The translations under genes were made by a program, and so were the position numbers. This document shows, piece after piece, positions 17,794-29,712 of a stretch of 64,000 nucleotides of DNA. The first letter of the stretch is position 1. Every line of letters begins with the position of its first letter. The notes beneath the pieces are model-generated. The model was given only the letters and a program-made list of their open reading frames with translations, was not told the DNA's origin and did not search any database. The stretch is taken from contig OZ037891.1 in the NCBI GenBank assembly GCA_964035575.1, forward strand, positions 496,001 to 560,000. The letters are read 5' to 3'. This DNA is from Rhynchopus sp. YZ270_cl-10. Lineage: Eukaryota; Euglenozoa; Diplonemea; Diplonemida; Diplonemidae.

Positions 17794-20227
17794 ATGAAGG
17801 CGCAGAAGGGGAATGACACAAGCACGATGCTTGTCGGGGTGACGGTTGTGCTTGGGTTGCTTGCGTTCTCATACAAGGTAGGGTCGCGCAACGGGAGTGG
17901 GCGACGTGAGGAGGCGCTGGACAACTCCAACAGGATACACGATGCGCTCAAACGCAAGATACAACTCTGCAAGGAACAGGTCAACGAACAGGTCGAGGTG
18001 AACGCTGGGGTATGTATTTTTTTGATAAAACAACGTGTTATCAATTCTAAAAAAGATTGGGGCAGCGCTGCGGGCTAACAAAACAGATTGAAAAAGACAG
18101 AAGCTTGCTTGTTTTCTTTGAGTACTCAATTTACCACAACAACCGTACTTCAGTTTAACACAATTTTTTCACCTTTTTGTTTTTCCGGCTTTGAGCGCAC
18201 AAAAGACCCGATCTTTTTAAAAAAAGTGAAGAAAAAAGAGGGATAAATCCGTAAGGTCGAGAGGAATGTACCAAATCCTTCAGGGTTTGATGAAAGAAGT
18301 CACTTATCACATCAAAAATCAAAACAGAAAACAAGCGACCACGCGCTTCTTTACAACAGAAGCACCCAGCTTGAGGCCGAGGTGCAGGAGCACAACGAAC
18401 GCCACCGTGCACTGCAAAGTAGGTATGTAGCAGCAGGTGTTGCAGAAGGGGGAGGGGTTTTTTTTAAAAAAAAATGTGGTTTTGTTTTGTTTTGTAAGGA
18501 TGTCCGTATCGGTAGGGCGCTATTGTGCATTTAGGAAGTTACCAACAATGATAAGACTACTTTCAAAGCCAACATCACACCACCCTTTTTACAGACATAC
18601 AGCATGCGAGGTCGACTTTGGCCACGAAAAGACTGCAGCAGAATCCCGTCTGTTCGACATGACTAGGGTATAGTGCTTTCTCTTTTTTGCCTCTTGAGGT
18701 CCATGTTTTGTTTTGTTTTGTTTTTTCCTCTTTTTTTTTATATATTCCTGCTATTTTAGCTTCGAAGCAAACACCCACACCACTTTTTTTAACCAGTACC
18801 TGTGTCCGCCTATGAACGGTGAGGTGTTTGCACTTTCAACCTCTCTTTTTTTTTGTGGTACCCCTTCTTATGTCTACAGCCTGAACGAATTTTTCATCTT
18901 TAATTTTCTGTTTCCCCCCCCCAGAGAAAACCCCGCTCACCTTTTCACCCTCAACAATACACAGGAAATAGCGCTCTTGAAAAAAGAAAAGAAGGATTTG
19001 ACCAACCAGATCAAGCTTCTGAACATCTCTCAGGACGGGGGTGGTGAGGTGCAGGTCTTGGGCAACCTCATTGCGAAGCTCTCTACCATTAATGGGCACC
19101 TCAACGAGGAGTGGACTGGGAGGAAGGGTGTGCCCATCAACAGCACCGAGATGGACCGCCTGATTCTTCTCTGGGCCGACCAGAAGAATTCGCAGAAGTT
19201 CAACTACCGTTTGGGGGAGATTCTCCCGGTTATGGACACAGAACTCCGCCAAAGAAACCGTCAGATGAAGGGCGTAAAGAACTTAGACGACGAAACAAAA
19301 TACTTCCTTGCAGAGAAAGACGGTGAGGGTGGGTACACACACCCCGTTTGGAAGACCTTTGAAGGAAACCGGGAGATAACAACTGGCATCAAATCGGAGT
19401 CTCAGTACAGCCATGAGCTTGAACCTGCAAGCCTCTCCACCAAGATGCTTGCGATGTATGACTATATACTGTGCGCTGCTGGTCAGAATGAGACGAATTT
19501 TTCCTTTCCTGACCAATTCCGTACCCACAAAGACTCTCCTAAACCTGATGTTTTGTCGGATCTTTTGATTACCCCACATCTTTCTTTCTGCAATAACTGT
19601 GTTCAGCAGGCTCAGACAGAGGCTTTCAAACTTCTTTGTCTTGGCTCTGCCCCCGAAAACCAATATGGCTCAAAGATGTTCTGGATTGCACGGTCAAAGT
19701 TGGTCCCTGCTGACAGCATCCGCTTTTTGGCAGATGAATTTATCAATGCGCAGTTTAAGAAGGGAGAGAAAACATTGGCAGTCCGCCTGCCTAAAGGAAA
19801 GCAATGGAAGACGATGTGTGTGGATGAGGTGCAGGCACCGCAGTCTCTATTGTTTCATCGCATGATTTTGAGTGGGGAGGATGTGAAGGAGGCGTCGTCG
19901 GATAAGGCACAGCAGTGCAACCCTGATTTGGGTGAAGCTGCTGCAGTCATGAAGGACATTGTGGAAGAAACCAAGGCTACCTCAATCTTCCTCATTTCTG
20001 ATATAGACGAGAAAAAGGCGCAAGAAGTTGCAACCGCCGTAGGTGTCCCCATAGTCTCGGTACCCCTCGGTGAAATGACCCCCGCAAAGAAAGCCATCAT
20101 CGACATTACCGTGGCAAGCCAGCTGGACAGCATCCTCGTCAACCGTTTTGACCCGATGTCGGCCCACATTGTGGAATATTTCATGATGAACAAAAGGCTC
20201 TCCACCTCTAACATCAACATATGGTGA
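17794..20227 (+). CDS. type II membrane glycosyltransferase, O-fucosyltransferase-like, with coiled-coil stem
   Basis: Four exons: 17794-18009, 18370-18422, 18595-18667 and 18965-20227, giving 534 residues with the frame kept throughout. Residues about 10-28 are one membrane helix after a short basic tail, the layout of a type II Golgi or ER enzyme. Residues about 35-160 are a charged coiled-coil stem running across three exon junctions, which is why I join the small exons to the large one. The luminal part ends with a strand, Ile-Phe-Leu-Ile-Ser-Asp, and a later Ile-Ile-Asp-Ile-Thr-Val-Ala-Ser with a Ser-Ala-His segment. This pattern is like the C-terminal nucleotide-sugar half of GDP-fucose O-fucosyltransferases. 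The usual His-x-Arg motif is not clear (Ala-Val-Arg-Leu-Pro in its place), so activity is uncertain. The second acceptor (CACCCAG before 18370) is the least sure junction. Confidence 0.6.
18791..18855 (+). repeat. dispersed repeat family R6, copy 2 (intronic)
   Basis: GTGTCCGCCTATGAACGGTG, AGGTGTTTGCACTTTCAAC and a T run, inside the last intron of the coiled-coil glycosyltransferase gene. Confidence 0.65.
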
Positions 20228-20422
20228 ATAAGAGGAAGGGAAACACTGCTCTTCAGGGGAGAAAAAAAAATGATTGGAGAGCACAAAATAACCATTTTTT
20301 TGTACAGCTGAAGAATGTCAAGTTGTACCAAAGGGGATAGGTTTTGGGGTGGGGGTGAAGGGGGGGTGGTGAAATATGACCGACAATGTGTTTTTTTTTT
20401 GTTTTTTTTTATTTTCAAAAAA

Positions 20423-20477
20423 GTTGACTAAAAGCAACGAAAGGCTTAGGTTCATCTTATATAACACTTTCTCTTTC
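20423..20477 (+). repeat. dispersed repeat family R1, copy 4
   Basis: GTTGACTAAAAGCAACGAAA then GGCTTAGGTTCATCTTAT, about 200 bp downstream of a stop codon. Confidence 0.65.
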
Positions 20478-20500
20478 ATGAACGCGCATTTTTTGTTGTG

Positions 20501-20560
20501 ATCAAGGTGACTAAGCAACGAAAGGCTTATACTCATCTTATAAACTTTTCTTTTCTTTTT
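20501..20560 (+). repeat. dispersed repeat family R1, copy 5
   Basis: AAGGTGACTAAGCAACGAAA then GGCTTATACTCATCTTATAA. It forms a direct pair with the preceding copy, 80 bp away. Confidence 0.7.
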
Positions 20561-20735
20561 ACCCAAGCTATTTTTTTTAGCTTCATTCAACGAAAAAAAC
20601 ACACAAAGAAAAACACTCTTTTTTTTTTTCTCTTTCCAGCAGCGAAAGGGGGAAATCATGACTACTATCCCAGGATAGGAGTCTTAAAAATCAAACATTT
20701 TTTTTTCTCTTTTCGAAGACGATGGCTTCTTACGC

Positions 20736-20761
20736 AGAGAGAGAGAGAGAGAGAGAGAGAG
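20736..20761. repeat. (GA)n microsatellite
   Basis: Thirteen uninterrupted GA units. Confidence 0.9.
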
Positions 20762-20839
20762 GCGTCTTGGTGTTTTGGTGATGACGATTGCCCTGGTTTT
20801 CTGCTCAGGCTTTGCTTCAGTGTCCTCTCTTTTCTTTTT

Positions 20840-20963
20840 ATCAGATGTAAACCACAAAATGGGATGTAGGCTTGCGTGGTTTGGGGTTCACTCCGGTACA
20901 AAACTGCATTCATTGTACCAAAGGTACACTGTTCACGGGCTATTTGTATTTCAACTTAATCGC
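20840..20963 (+). repeat. dispersed repeat family R2, copy 4 (full length)
   Basis: Begins ATCAGATGTAAACCACAAAA, contains GTACCAAAGGTACACTGTTC and ends TTTGTATTTCAACTTAA. Confidence 0.75.
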
Positions 20964-21464
20964 TGAATCAAGGCATTTTTTTTTTTAACCGTTTGAAAAC
21001 ATTGTCATGCTTGATCTTTGTCAACCAAATGAGAAGCGAAAAAGAACAAATAGCTACTTCATAAACGCATTCGGGAAAACACTGTGTACAAGGACTTTGC
21101 CTTTACTTCAGTAGGTTTGATTGGCGTTATCCGACAAGATAATTATGTTATGCACACGGAGGTATAACCATCTTTCACCCTTTTCTTTTTTTGTACTATA
21201 TAACGTTGAATAATATGCCAAAACCATTAGGCAATATTTCCATCATTGGTACAAAATGAAGGGACCCAACACGTATTTTTTAACCTATATTGGTGTGGCT
21301 GAAGAAGGATGACCTTTCAAAGGGGGTGATTCGCACTTCTTGCGTACTTTTTGCACCCCTCCGTTCAGCCGCACCATACATGAGAGCAAAGTAAGGGTAG
21401 TGGGGGTGGAGGGAACATGATAGATCTTTCGAGAGGGGGGAAGAGGGATGACCGGATGGTGGGA

Positions 21465-21506
21465 GCCCGTCCTCAGATGTCTACACTGATGCAACGAAGT
21501 TTTGGA
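21465..21506 (+). repeat. dispersed repeat family R4, copy 2 (diverged)
   Basis: CCTCAGATGTCTACACTGAT then GCAACGAAGTTTT match the centre of R4 with several changes. Confidence 0.5.
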
Positions 21507-21656
21507 GAGAAAAAAAACGATTAACAATCACAATAAAAGAAAAGAAAAAATACACGAATTCTAGCCTTCGGGTACCATTTTTTTGTCCATACAGAGCAAA
21601 AAAAGCAAAATAAAAAAACAAAAGCCTCTTACACAGAGGTGAACCGACGACTAACA

Positions 21657-21684
21657 GAAGAAAGAAAGAAAGAAAGAAAGAAAA
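21657..21684. repeat. (GAAA)n microsatellite
   Basis: About seven tandem AAAG units. Confidence 0.85.
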
Positions 21685-21860
21685 AGGGGGTATAAAATGT
21701 CGCTTACCCTCATTATCTCCCATCTCCCCCGCATTTTTTGTTGCAAAAGCTGTTTTCTTTTTCTTCTTTTTTCTTTGTTGTCAGACGTCCTCAAACGAAC
21801 AACAAAACAATAGTACAGTACTCTCCCTATCCTTTTCTTTTCTTTTTTCTTTCAAATTTT

Positions 21861-21930
21861 GGGTACATTTAGTACACCCTATTATACCTTCTATTCAGTA
21901 TAGAAAGTAAATGAAATAATTTCTTCAAAC
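21861..21930 (+). repeat. dispersed repeat family R5, copy 2
   Basis: GGTACATTTAGTACACCCTA, TTATACCTTCTATTCAGTAT and AAATGAAATAATTTC. Confidence 0.7.
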
Positions 21931-22247
21931 TTTGATTATCTCGAAGAACATTCACTTTCATTGAAGAGACGCACTTCCTTCCACACCCGAGGATCGGCGC
22001 ATGCAAATTATCGAGTCAAGCTTTTCACCCTTATACAGCTCTACGTGATATTTCTGTTCTCACTGACCTTTCCCTTAGGACACCCTGCTGCACGATACAC
22101 TATATCACCGAGCATTCTTGAAAACCCCTTTTTCTCCCCTCTCCTCTCCCCCTCCCCTCCCCTCCCCTCCCATCACCACACAACCTACAGCCACCGAAAA
22201 CACTAAAACATATGTGTTTGGTGGAACAACGCAGCAGATGATCTAAA

Positions 22248-25200
22248 ATGGGGTGTGGAAGTTCTACCCCGCATAAGCCAGAGGCCGCAACAGCGACGAG
22301 CAGGCCCGAAAAACAGCCCGAGAAGGTCGAGAGTACTAACAACAATGCAGGGGCACTCAACCCTGAGGGAACACGGAAAGCCAACAAAGAGTCAGATAAG
22401 CCAAATGTTGTGAAGGAGCCCAGCAAGGTGGAGGAGCAGCCACAGTCTGCCGCACCAGTTGCGGGCACCCAGTCTAAAGTCGTGGAAACTGTTGAGCCAG
22501 AACAGGACCTCGAAGCCGCACTCCCTAGCAGGGAAAAGACATGGACCGGAACCAAACTGAATGCCGCAAACGGCATCGTAACCATCTGCTACGCACACCT
22601 AACCTCCAAGAGCGGGCTCACTTTTGCATCGTTCAACACCAAAACCGGCGACGTCCTTCAAGCCGCCTTCACCGACGAAGAAACCACCACCCTCAAGGAT
22701 GAGACCTCCAAGGATCTCGACTGGCCAGGTTTCTGGAAGACCCTCAACAAGGGCAACGTCTCGCTCAAAGGGGATGAGGGCATTCTCGAATACAAAATGC
22801 GACAGAGCAGGGAGCCCAAAGATATTGTCATGAGAATAAAGATGGAGAAGGCCGATGAGTCTGTGCTCCCAAAGCACTTCATCTTCAACTACGCGAAAAT
22901 CAGGCTCGCACGTACAGACCCCAAAGACAAAGACAAGGAGAAAGATAAGGTATGATTTGTTCTCTTTGAAAATACTAAATTATCAAAAAGGAGGGAAGGT
23001 CAAAAAATTTACTATGCGTCAGACCCCACTGTGTTTTAAGCAGTGCAGTTTGTGTTTGGTTATACAGATTTGCTGGAATAAGGTTGCAAAAAATAATAAT
23101 AATATTTGGTCTTCAAAAATGTGTAAAACAAACCACCCCCCACCCTACAGAACGGCTACCAAAAGCGTGAGGGGAAAATCGCACTTTCAGAAGCGATCCT
23201 TGAGGCTGGTTTGGAGGCAGAGCGGGTTCTTGGTGGTATGTCACGCAAACACTTCTCTCTCCCCCCTTTTGGGTGTTTTGTGCGTTTTTTTTTGTAAGAT
23301 GACTAAGCAGAGGCCGGTTTTCTTTATTTATCAGATGTAAACAACAAAATGGATGTAGGACTGCATGGATGCCCACCCCGGTACAGCCGGTCATTTGTAC
23401 CAAGGTACACCGTTCACGAGAGGGCTTTTTGTATTTCAAGTCAACTTTATTTGTATTTTTCTACTATCATTCCCTCACTCCATTCACCTACAGATGTCCT
23501 TCCGGAGCTGAGAGAAAAAGCGAAGAAGGCGAAACGCGCTGTCTCCAAACAGGAGGCTAAAACGGCGAAGATTCAGAGCGAACTGAACATATTGAATAAC
23601 CAGCTCCCGAGTCACCCACTGGATGATATGTACAACCCAGTGCCCACGCCAGTGCGCGAATTTAAAACGGTCGACGTTTCGACCATCGGCTGGGACACGG
23701 ACTGCACGGACCTGGATGCGCAGTTGGGGGATGTGGCTCTTGCGCTGTTTGGACACTACAAACTGATCACCCACTTCGACCTCGAAGAAGACGTGCTGAA
23801 GCGTTTCTTTGAGGCCATGGAGGTCGCGAATGTCCACGGCAACAAGTTCCACAACGCCACGCAAACCACCTCAATGCTCTGCTGCATCCACCACCTCCTC
23901 ACCCATCTCCAAGGGCCACTCAACATGACCCAGGAGGACATCTTCAGCGTCCTGCTAGCGACGGTGATGTTCAACGTAGGCCACGAAGGTGTCGACAACG
24001 CCTTCATGAAGCGTGCGCAGTCGATGCTCTCCATGCTCTATAGCGACCTCTACGCGAACCAGCAGAACAACTCTACAGCCGCATTCGAGATCATGGGGAA
24101 CCCAAACCTCAACATCCTTGCCTCCATGACTGCCGACGGCGCCCGCGACATCGCAGAAACGGTGCGGGAGATCATCGTCATCAAAGCAAACGTCCAGATG
24201 GCAACCGAGGAGGAGCGCATCCAGGACTTCACCGCCCTCGTCGAGTCCCCCGAATGCGACTGGTCGAACAAAGACAACCAGAGAATCGCACTCACCCACA
24301 TGGTCTCTCTAGCACACTGGTCCTGCTGGGCACAGCCCCACGACCTCGCCGTCAAATGGACACGCAACCTCTCAGAGGAGCTCTACCAGCAAGGCGAGAA
24401 GGAGACCGCCCTCGGCCTCATGTCATCGAACTTCAACAACTCGAACTGGACCACAGACAGCGCCAGACACGACGCAGACTTTGCCTCAGGTCAGGTCGAG
24501 ATTATCAACTCGGTATGCAGCACATCCACACTACACTTCTTACGCCCTTTTTTACCAACTTTTCCATCACCCACACCCACCCACATCAGGTTGTGCTCCC
24601 TCTCGCTAAAGGGCTGACCGCCATTTCTGGGAACTTCCAACACATCGTGGACACCGCAAGCAGCAACAAGACGGTGTGGGAGGAGGACGGCGGTGGTGAG
24701 TGTGCGAAGGCGCAGAAGGCGATAGAGGAGATGGGCTGGCTGTACCGGGACGTGCCGGGGGGGGTGCTGAGTGCGCGCCCGGGGCCGGACGGGCTGAGCA
24801 TATGGATGACAGCACTGAGCCAGGATGGGAACGGCTTTAGTGCAACATTTGATGAGTCTGTGCTGTCCAAGAAGGGAACAAAGGTGACGTCAATCATCAC
24901 AGACTTCGACGGGGACGTGGCGGTGCAGTGGGCAGACACAGTGTGCACAGCCACCTTTGCAGGCATCCCCCTCGAGCTCCACGAAACCTCCCACGACGTA
25001 GTAGGCATGATGGTCCGTGAGATCGCCTCCTCCGCAGAAATCCGTGGCCTCGACAAAACAAAAGACCTCGACAAGAAAATGGCAGAGTTCACGGCACGCC
25101 TCAAGCAGGTCGGGAACAAGGCTGTCACGCTCTATGGGGAAGAGAAGGTTTGTTTCTCCCCCCCCCCCCAAAAAAAAAACATCTCTAAAAGACCAAAAGA

Positions 25201-27858
25201 CGATTCTGAATCAAGAACAACACACAACGGCTGTTTCAGACCTTTTTTTTGACGATATTGTACATTGGTGCTACAAAAAGACTACCAATCAACCACAACA
25301 CCACACCACCACCCACAGGCACTCAAAGGCTGCATCGAAGCGTGCAACGCCAAGGTGGCCCTGCACGCAGAGGATCTCCACAAGCTTGAGGAGGTGCTAC
25401 GGAGCAAGGGTGGAGACCCTACACAGAAGCTCGAAATCGAGGATGCTCTTGCAATTAAGGTACGCTCCTTTTATTTTATGAAGTGCTCTTTGGGGGTTCG
25501 ATAACCCCGCGGAGAATTAGTGCCCTGCGATGAACGGTGAGATGTTTGCATTTTCTCTTTTTTACTTCTGGTTTTAAAATTCGGGCTCTGGGGGGTTAAT
25601 TAGTAATGCGTGAAATTATAAAATAAAACTGCTGTTCGAAAAGTCGAATAAATAGATCTGTTTCTTTTTTTCAACCAACCAACACATCACACAAACAGGT
25701 GAGGAACCCACTGAAGGCGCCTCTCCCCCCTGGCGTGCTCAAGCCCCCAGAGTGCAAAGAGTTCGACAGAGAGCTCCTCAAGCTGCTGAAGTCCAGATAC
25801 TTCTCCGATGCTGGTGGTGCGGAGGAGGAGCCCATCCCAGACTCCAAGCACTGCAACGTCATCACACCCTACCTGACGTCCGAGTTCGCTCAGGTACGCA
25901 CCACAACCCTTTTTTATTCCTCCCCCCTTTTCCCCCATATTTCTTATTTGTTATTTGTTGATATGCGAGACGCATTATGGAGTTTTCTTCTTTTTGGTTC
26001 TGCACGCGAATGGCAGTGATACCAATATTGTGTGCATGAGAGGTGCATTTATCTTAACAAGCTTTGTTTGGCCTCTCCACTCTCCACTCAACCCAACCCC
26101 TCCCCAACAGGTCACCTCCACAATTGAAGATTCCAAGAGACAGCAGATCTATGACCTGCTCTCAAAGCTTGATGACTGGGACTTTAACGTCTTCGAGCTT
26201 CAGACGGCTATGTCCGGCGGCATTTCGGGTGAGTGCTTACGTGACCAACCGAACGGTGGAGCACTCTTCGTCACTATGTACGCACTGTGCTACAAATGGC
26301 GGTTCATGCAGATCGTATGTGGACTTTTCTCTAGGGCACAGCGGGGGGATCATGCGGGGGGTCAAATGAATCTATTTTGTACCCCTTTAGGGAGAAAAGC
26401 AACCATGTGTTGTCTTACAAAGAAATTCCATTGATGATTTGCAATGAAATTCATTCAGCCTTCGGGCGATTTTGTTGTACAGAACCCGTTCTAGGGTAAT
26501 ATTGTCGATACAACAACAACAACAACCCCACACACACACAGTTCAACATCAACGAACAAATCCTGCTCAACTGGCTTTCCATTGTAGAGGCGGGCTACCA
26601 CCCGAACCCGTACCATAACTCCATGCACGCGGCGGATGTGCTTCACGTGACCCACTACATTCTGGCCCAGGGTGGCTGCAAGGTATGCTTCTGACACATG
26701 CTATCCCCCATGCCTTTCCCCCCTTTCTCTTTCCATTTTCCTGTGAGTGGTGATGTTACCTATCTCCCGCTACCAATTGGCTTCCCATACCCTATGTAGG
26801 TTTTTTTTCTCTTCTGATTACCAGACCTTACGTTACCCTTTTCCCCACTTTCTACAGGCATCTGTGAAGGCGACTGACGCTGAGATCTTTGCAGCGCTGT
26901 TTGCAGGAGCGATACACGATTACAACCACCCGGGGATCAACAACGCGTTCCACGTACGGTCGCAGAACTACTTGGCGGAGCTGTTCAACGACAGGAGTGT
27001 GAACGAGAACATCCACGCGTCGAGTGTGTTTGAGCTGATGCGGATGGATGAGTTCAACATCTTGAACGCCTTCCAGGGTGATGAGTACACACGCATGCGG
27101 GAGGATATCGTGGAGTTCGTGCTTGGTACGGATATGGGCCTGCACTCGATGTTTGTCACACGCTTCAAAAAACGAATCGACGAAACCGAGATGAAGATGT
27201 ACAAAACAAAGAAGGACAAAAACCTGGCCCTCACCATGGCTCTGAAGATGGCAGACATCTCCAACTGCGGGCGGCCAAAGACACTGTACCATGGCTGGTG
27301 CAACGTCATCGTTGACGAATTCTTCCAACAAGGCGACCGCGAGAGATTGCAAGGTATGACTTCAACATTACAAATTTAATAATAATCTAGGTTGTTCCAT
27401 TGCATCTTTTTATTTTTCAACCTCCCGGTAACCGTGTAAAATGAAGTGCTCTCTGGGGTTCGATAACCCCGCGGCGAACCTTGTGTCCACCGATGGTGAA
27501 GCGTTTGCACTTTCTTTTTGACATCTCATTCTCTGCAATGAAGAGGACGAAACACGAAGGCTCAGGGCCTACCTTTTAATGTTTCTTTGTTTCTGTTGCA
27601 CCCTATTATACCTTCTAGAATAGTTAGTATATGAAACAATTTGTTTCTATTCAAACTCTCTTCTCATCAACAGGCATGCCAGTCTCGCCGTTCATGGACC
27701 GCTACACGACAATCATGTCAAAGGGTCAGATTGGGTTTATGAATTACATTGTGATGCCTCTCTTCGAATGCATGGGGGAGTTCCTTGAGCACATGCAAAT
27801 GGCTACGTCCATCGTTGATGAAAACAAAGGTTTCTGGCAGAACAACGAGGACTGGTAG
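22248..27858 (+). CDS. dually acylated cyclic nucleotide phosphodiesterase with an extra degenerate PDE domain
   Basis: Ten exons: 22248-22949, 23151-23235, 23494-24512, 24590-25147, 25319-25459, 25699-25893, 26111-26314, 26542-26682, 26858-27353 and 27674-27858. All are in frame; the product is 1241 residues. It starts MGCGSS, a signal for N-myristoylation plus palmitoylation, so it should sit on a membrane. A disordered linker, a small folded domain (about 95-230) and a coiled coil (about 263-305) lead to a first PDE-like domain (about 345-600). That domain has lost most metal ligands: Phe-His-Asn-Ala-Thr replaces the Tyr-His-Asn-x-x-His-Ala block and Val-Gly-His-Glu-Gly-Val-Asp-Asn replaces HDxxHxGxxN. 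An unrecognised middle region follows. The last 280 residues are a complete class I PDE: His-Asn-Ser-Met-His-Ala-Ala-Asp-Val (about 993), His-Asp-Tyr-Asn-His-Pro-Gly-Ile-Asn-Asn (about 1035), Leu-Lys-Met-Ala-Asp (about 1143) and a Gln in Lys-Gly-Gln-Ile-Gly-Phe that would contact the base. It should hydrolyse cAMP and/or cGMP. Confidence 0.88.
23331..23455 (+). repeat. dispersed repeat family R2, copy 5 (intronic, full length)
   Basis: ATCAGATGTAAACAACAAAA through AGTCAACTTTATTTG, inside the second intron of the phosphodiesterase gene and ending about 40 bases before its acceptor. A partial R1 motif (GATGACTAAGCAGAGGCC) lies just before it at about 23297. Confidence 0.75.
25479..25562 (+). 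repeat. dispersed repeat family R6, copy 3 (intronic, with tRNA-like T arm)
   Basis: GAAGTGCTCTTTGGGGGTTC, GATAACCCCGCGG, then GATGAACGGTGAGATGTTTG. GGTTCGATAACC fits a Pol III B box and can fold as a T arm. It lies in the fifth intron of the phosphodiesterase gene. Confidence 0.7.
27424..27520 (+). repeat. dispersed repeat family R6, copy 4 (intronic, with tRNA-like T arm)
   Basis: CCGGTAACCGTGT, then GAAGTGCTCTCTGGGGTTC, GATAACCCCGCGG and the GGTGAAGCGTTTGCACTTTC tail, in the last intron of the phosphodiesterase gene. The first part also matches the minus-strand copy at 45370-45466. Confidence 0.7.
27595..27660 (+). repeat. dispersed repeat family R5, copy 3 (intronic)
   Basis: TGCACCCTATTATACCTTCT then TAGTTAGTATATGAAACAAT, ending a few bases before the last acceptor of the phosphodiesterase gene. 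Confidence 0.7.
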
Positions 27859-28054
27859 AAATGAGGCATTTTTGGTGACAAAAAAAAAAGAGGGGAAAAT
27901 TGTGCACTAATGCGCTGTTTTGAGAAAAAAAGGAAGGATTTATATAACGCAAACAATATGCAAAATATTATACACACCGCTGTCAGCATTAAAAAAATAG
28001 GGATTCAGGGCGCGGGGGAGAAAAGATTGCAGTTTCCAGAGAAGTTTTCTTTTT

Positions 28055-28120
28055 ATTTAGTGCACCCTATTATACCTTCTATTCAGTAGAATATAAAGTA
28101 TATGAAATAATTCTTTTAAA
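28055..28120 (+). repeat. dispersed repeat family R5, copy 4
   Basis: TTAGTGCACCCTATTATACC, TTCTATTCAGTAGAATATA and GTATATGAAATAATTC; close to consensus. Confidence 0.75.
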
Positions 28121-29654
28121 AAGGGGAAGATATGGGATTTTTTTTGTGTTTGTTTTTTTTTTGTTTTTGTTTTAGCGTTTTTTTCCCCACACATTACCAA
28201 AAATCGGTCACCCGCCTTCCGTAATTCCCCTCCTCCCCCGATTTTTCTTTTCTTTTCTTGACACACAACACAATACCCTGTCCCATTTTATTACCCCCGT
28301 TTCTCACTTACTTCTTGCTCTTCTCCAGCTGAAAGAAAAAAAAAAACATTTTTTGGGAGGGAAAACACACACACACACACACAAAAAACCAATTTCTTGA
28401 AAGAAGAAACTAACATACCAAACAAAAAAAAACAAAAAACAAAAAAAAAAAAAACAAAAAACACAAAATTTGAACGAAAAAAATACAAAAAAAAACCTTA
28501 AAACAAAACAGAACTAAAAAAAAACTGAAAACTATCCGGGTGGGGCTTGAACTGTGTCAGAGCTGTCAAACATATTCTTTAAATTTTTCAGTGGACCACC
28601 AAAAGCAAAAAAAAATATTAAACTCAAGGATCTGAGATTGGTTTCGACAAAAAAAATACGACAATTGCCTGAGGTGGACTCACTGAAAACAGCATTTGGC
28701 TGATGCTTGTATTGTGGGTCTCAGTGGCGGTCGTAAAAAACAGTCTTTCTCATATAATGCCCGAAAGTGCACGGGCTGAAGGGGAGTTTTTTTGTCTTTC
28801 CACTAAAAAAAAAGATATAGGCTACTGAATACACAACACAACATACACACACATTTCACACCGATACTAACTCTCCCTTTGGCTGGTTGATTAGTCGATC
28901 TGGTGAATGTGTTTGGGTTTAAAAAAAAAACACACATTTGTACCACACAAAAACACATGGGGTTAACACCTTCTGGGGTCCGGGGTGGGGTGGGGTTGAC
29001 GGTATCGGGGCGGGGTGGGGATGATGTTCAGTTCACCCTGTTTTATTTTGTTATTTCTCCCTTCCCAAAAAAAAAAAAAATTGTTTGTTCACCCTGGTAA
29101 AGCTTCCACCCTTCCCCCCTTTAGGGGGACAGCGGATGGATTGCTTCCAAGAAGTTCCACGTTTTTATCTCTCTCTTTTGTGTGTGATTTTTTTTTGATT
29201 TATTTTTGTGTCCCCCCCTTTTTTTTTTCTTTCTTTTGACTGTTTTTTTTTCATAAAACAGAAGGAAAAAAAAAAACAACAACAACAAAAAGAAAAATAA
29301 TGAAACCAAGAAAAAAAATTCCCATTTTCCCTCCTCTTCCCTTTCCCTACTGTGTGTGTTTCTCCCTTTTTTTTTTGTTCTTGAAAGGTGTTTTGGTGGC
29401 TCGTGGGGTTCATTCACCTTTTCAAGGTTTCATTTTATTTTCCTTTTTTACCCCGTCCAATTTTTTTTATCTCTTTCCCTCATTGCGTTTGTTGACATAT
29501 TTGCCAGCATTCGAAGAAGGTTAACTGAGTTTATTTATTTTACCCCCAACACAGAATTACGTTCTTTGCGCCTGATTTACAAAGAAGGAGATAACTGTGC
29601 GTTCCCCCCCTCCCACTCTTGTGTCTGGTGTGCATTCTTGCAAAAAAAAAAAAA

Positions 29655-29712
29655 TATAGTGGAGCACACTCTAGGGTGGCTACACTAATACAACCAAGTT
29701 TTCAAAAAAAAA
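29655..29712 (+). repeat. dispersed repeat family R4, copy 3
   Basis: TAGTGGAGCACACTCTAGGG, TGGCTACACTAATACAACCA, AGTTTTC and an A run; nearly identical to 51141-51196. Confidence 0.75.

Larger units (their letters stand above)
20228..22247. other. repeat-rich intergenic region
   Basis: No supported gene. It holds two R1 copies, one R2, one R4, one R5 and two simple-sequence runs. A pyrimidine-rich CCCCTCCC tract (22130-22170) precedes the next gene. Confidence 0.6.

Noticed and set aside
17794-18673. A separate 115-residue membrane coiled-coil gene
   Set aside because: Splicing at the GTATAG donor (18668) joins it in frame to the next exon, which continues the coiled coil; one gene is the simpler model.
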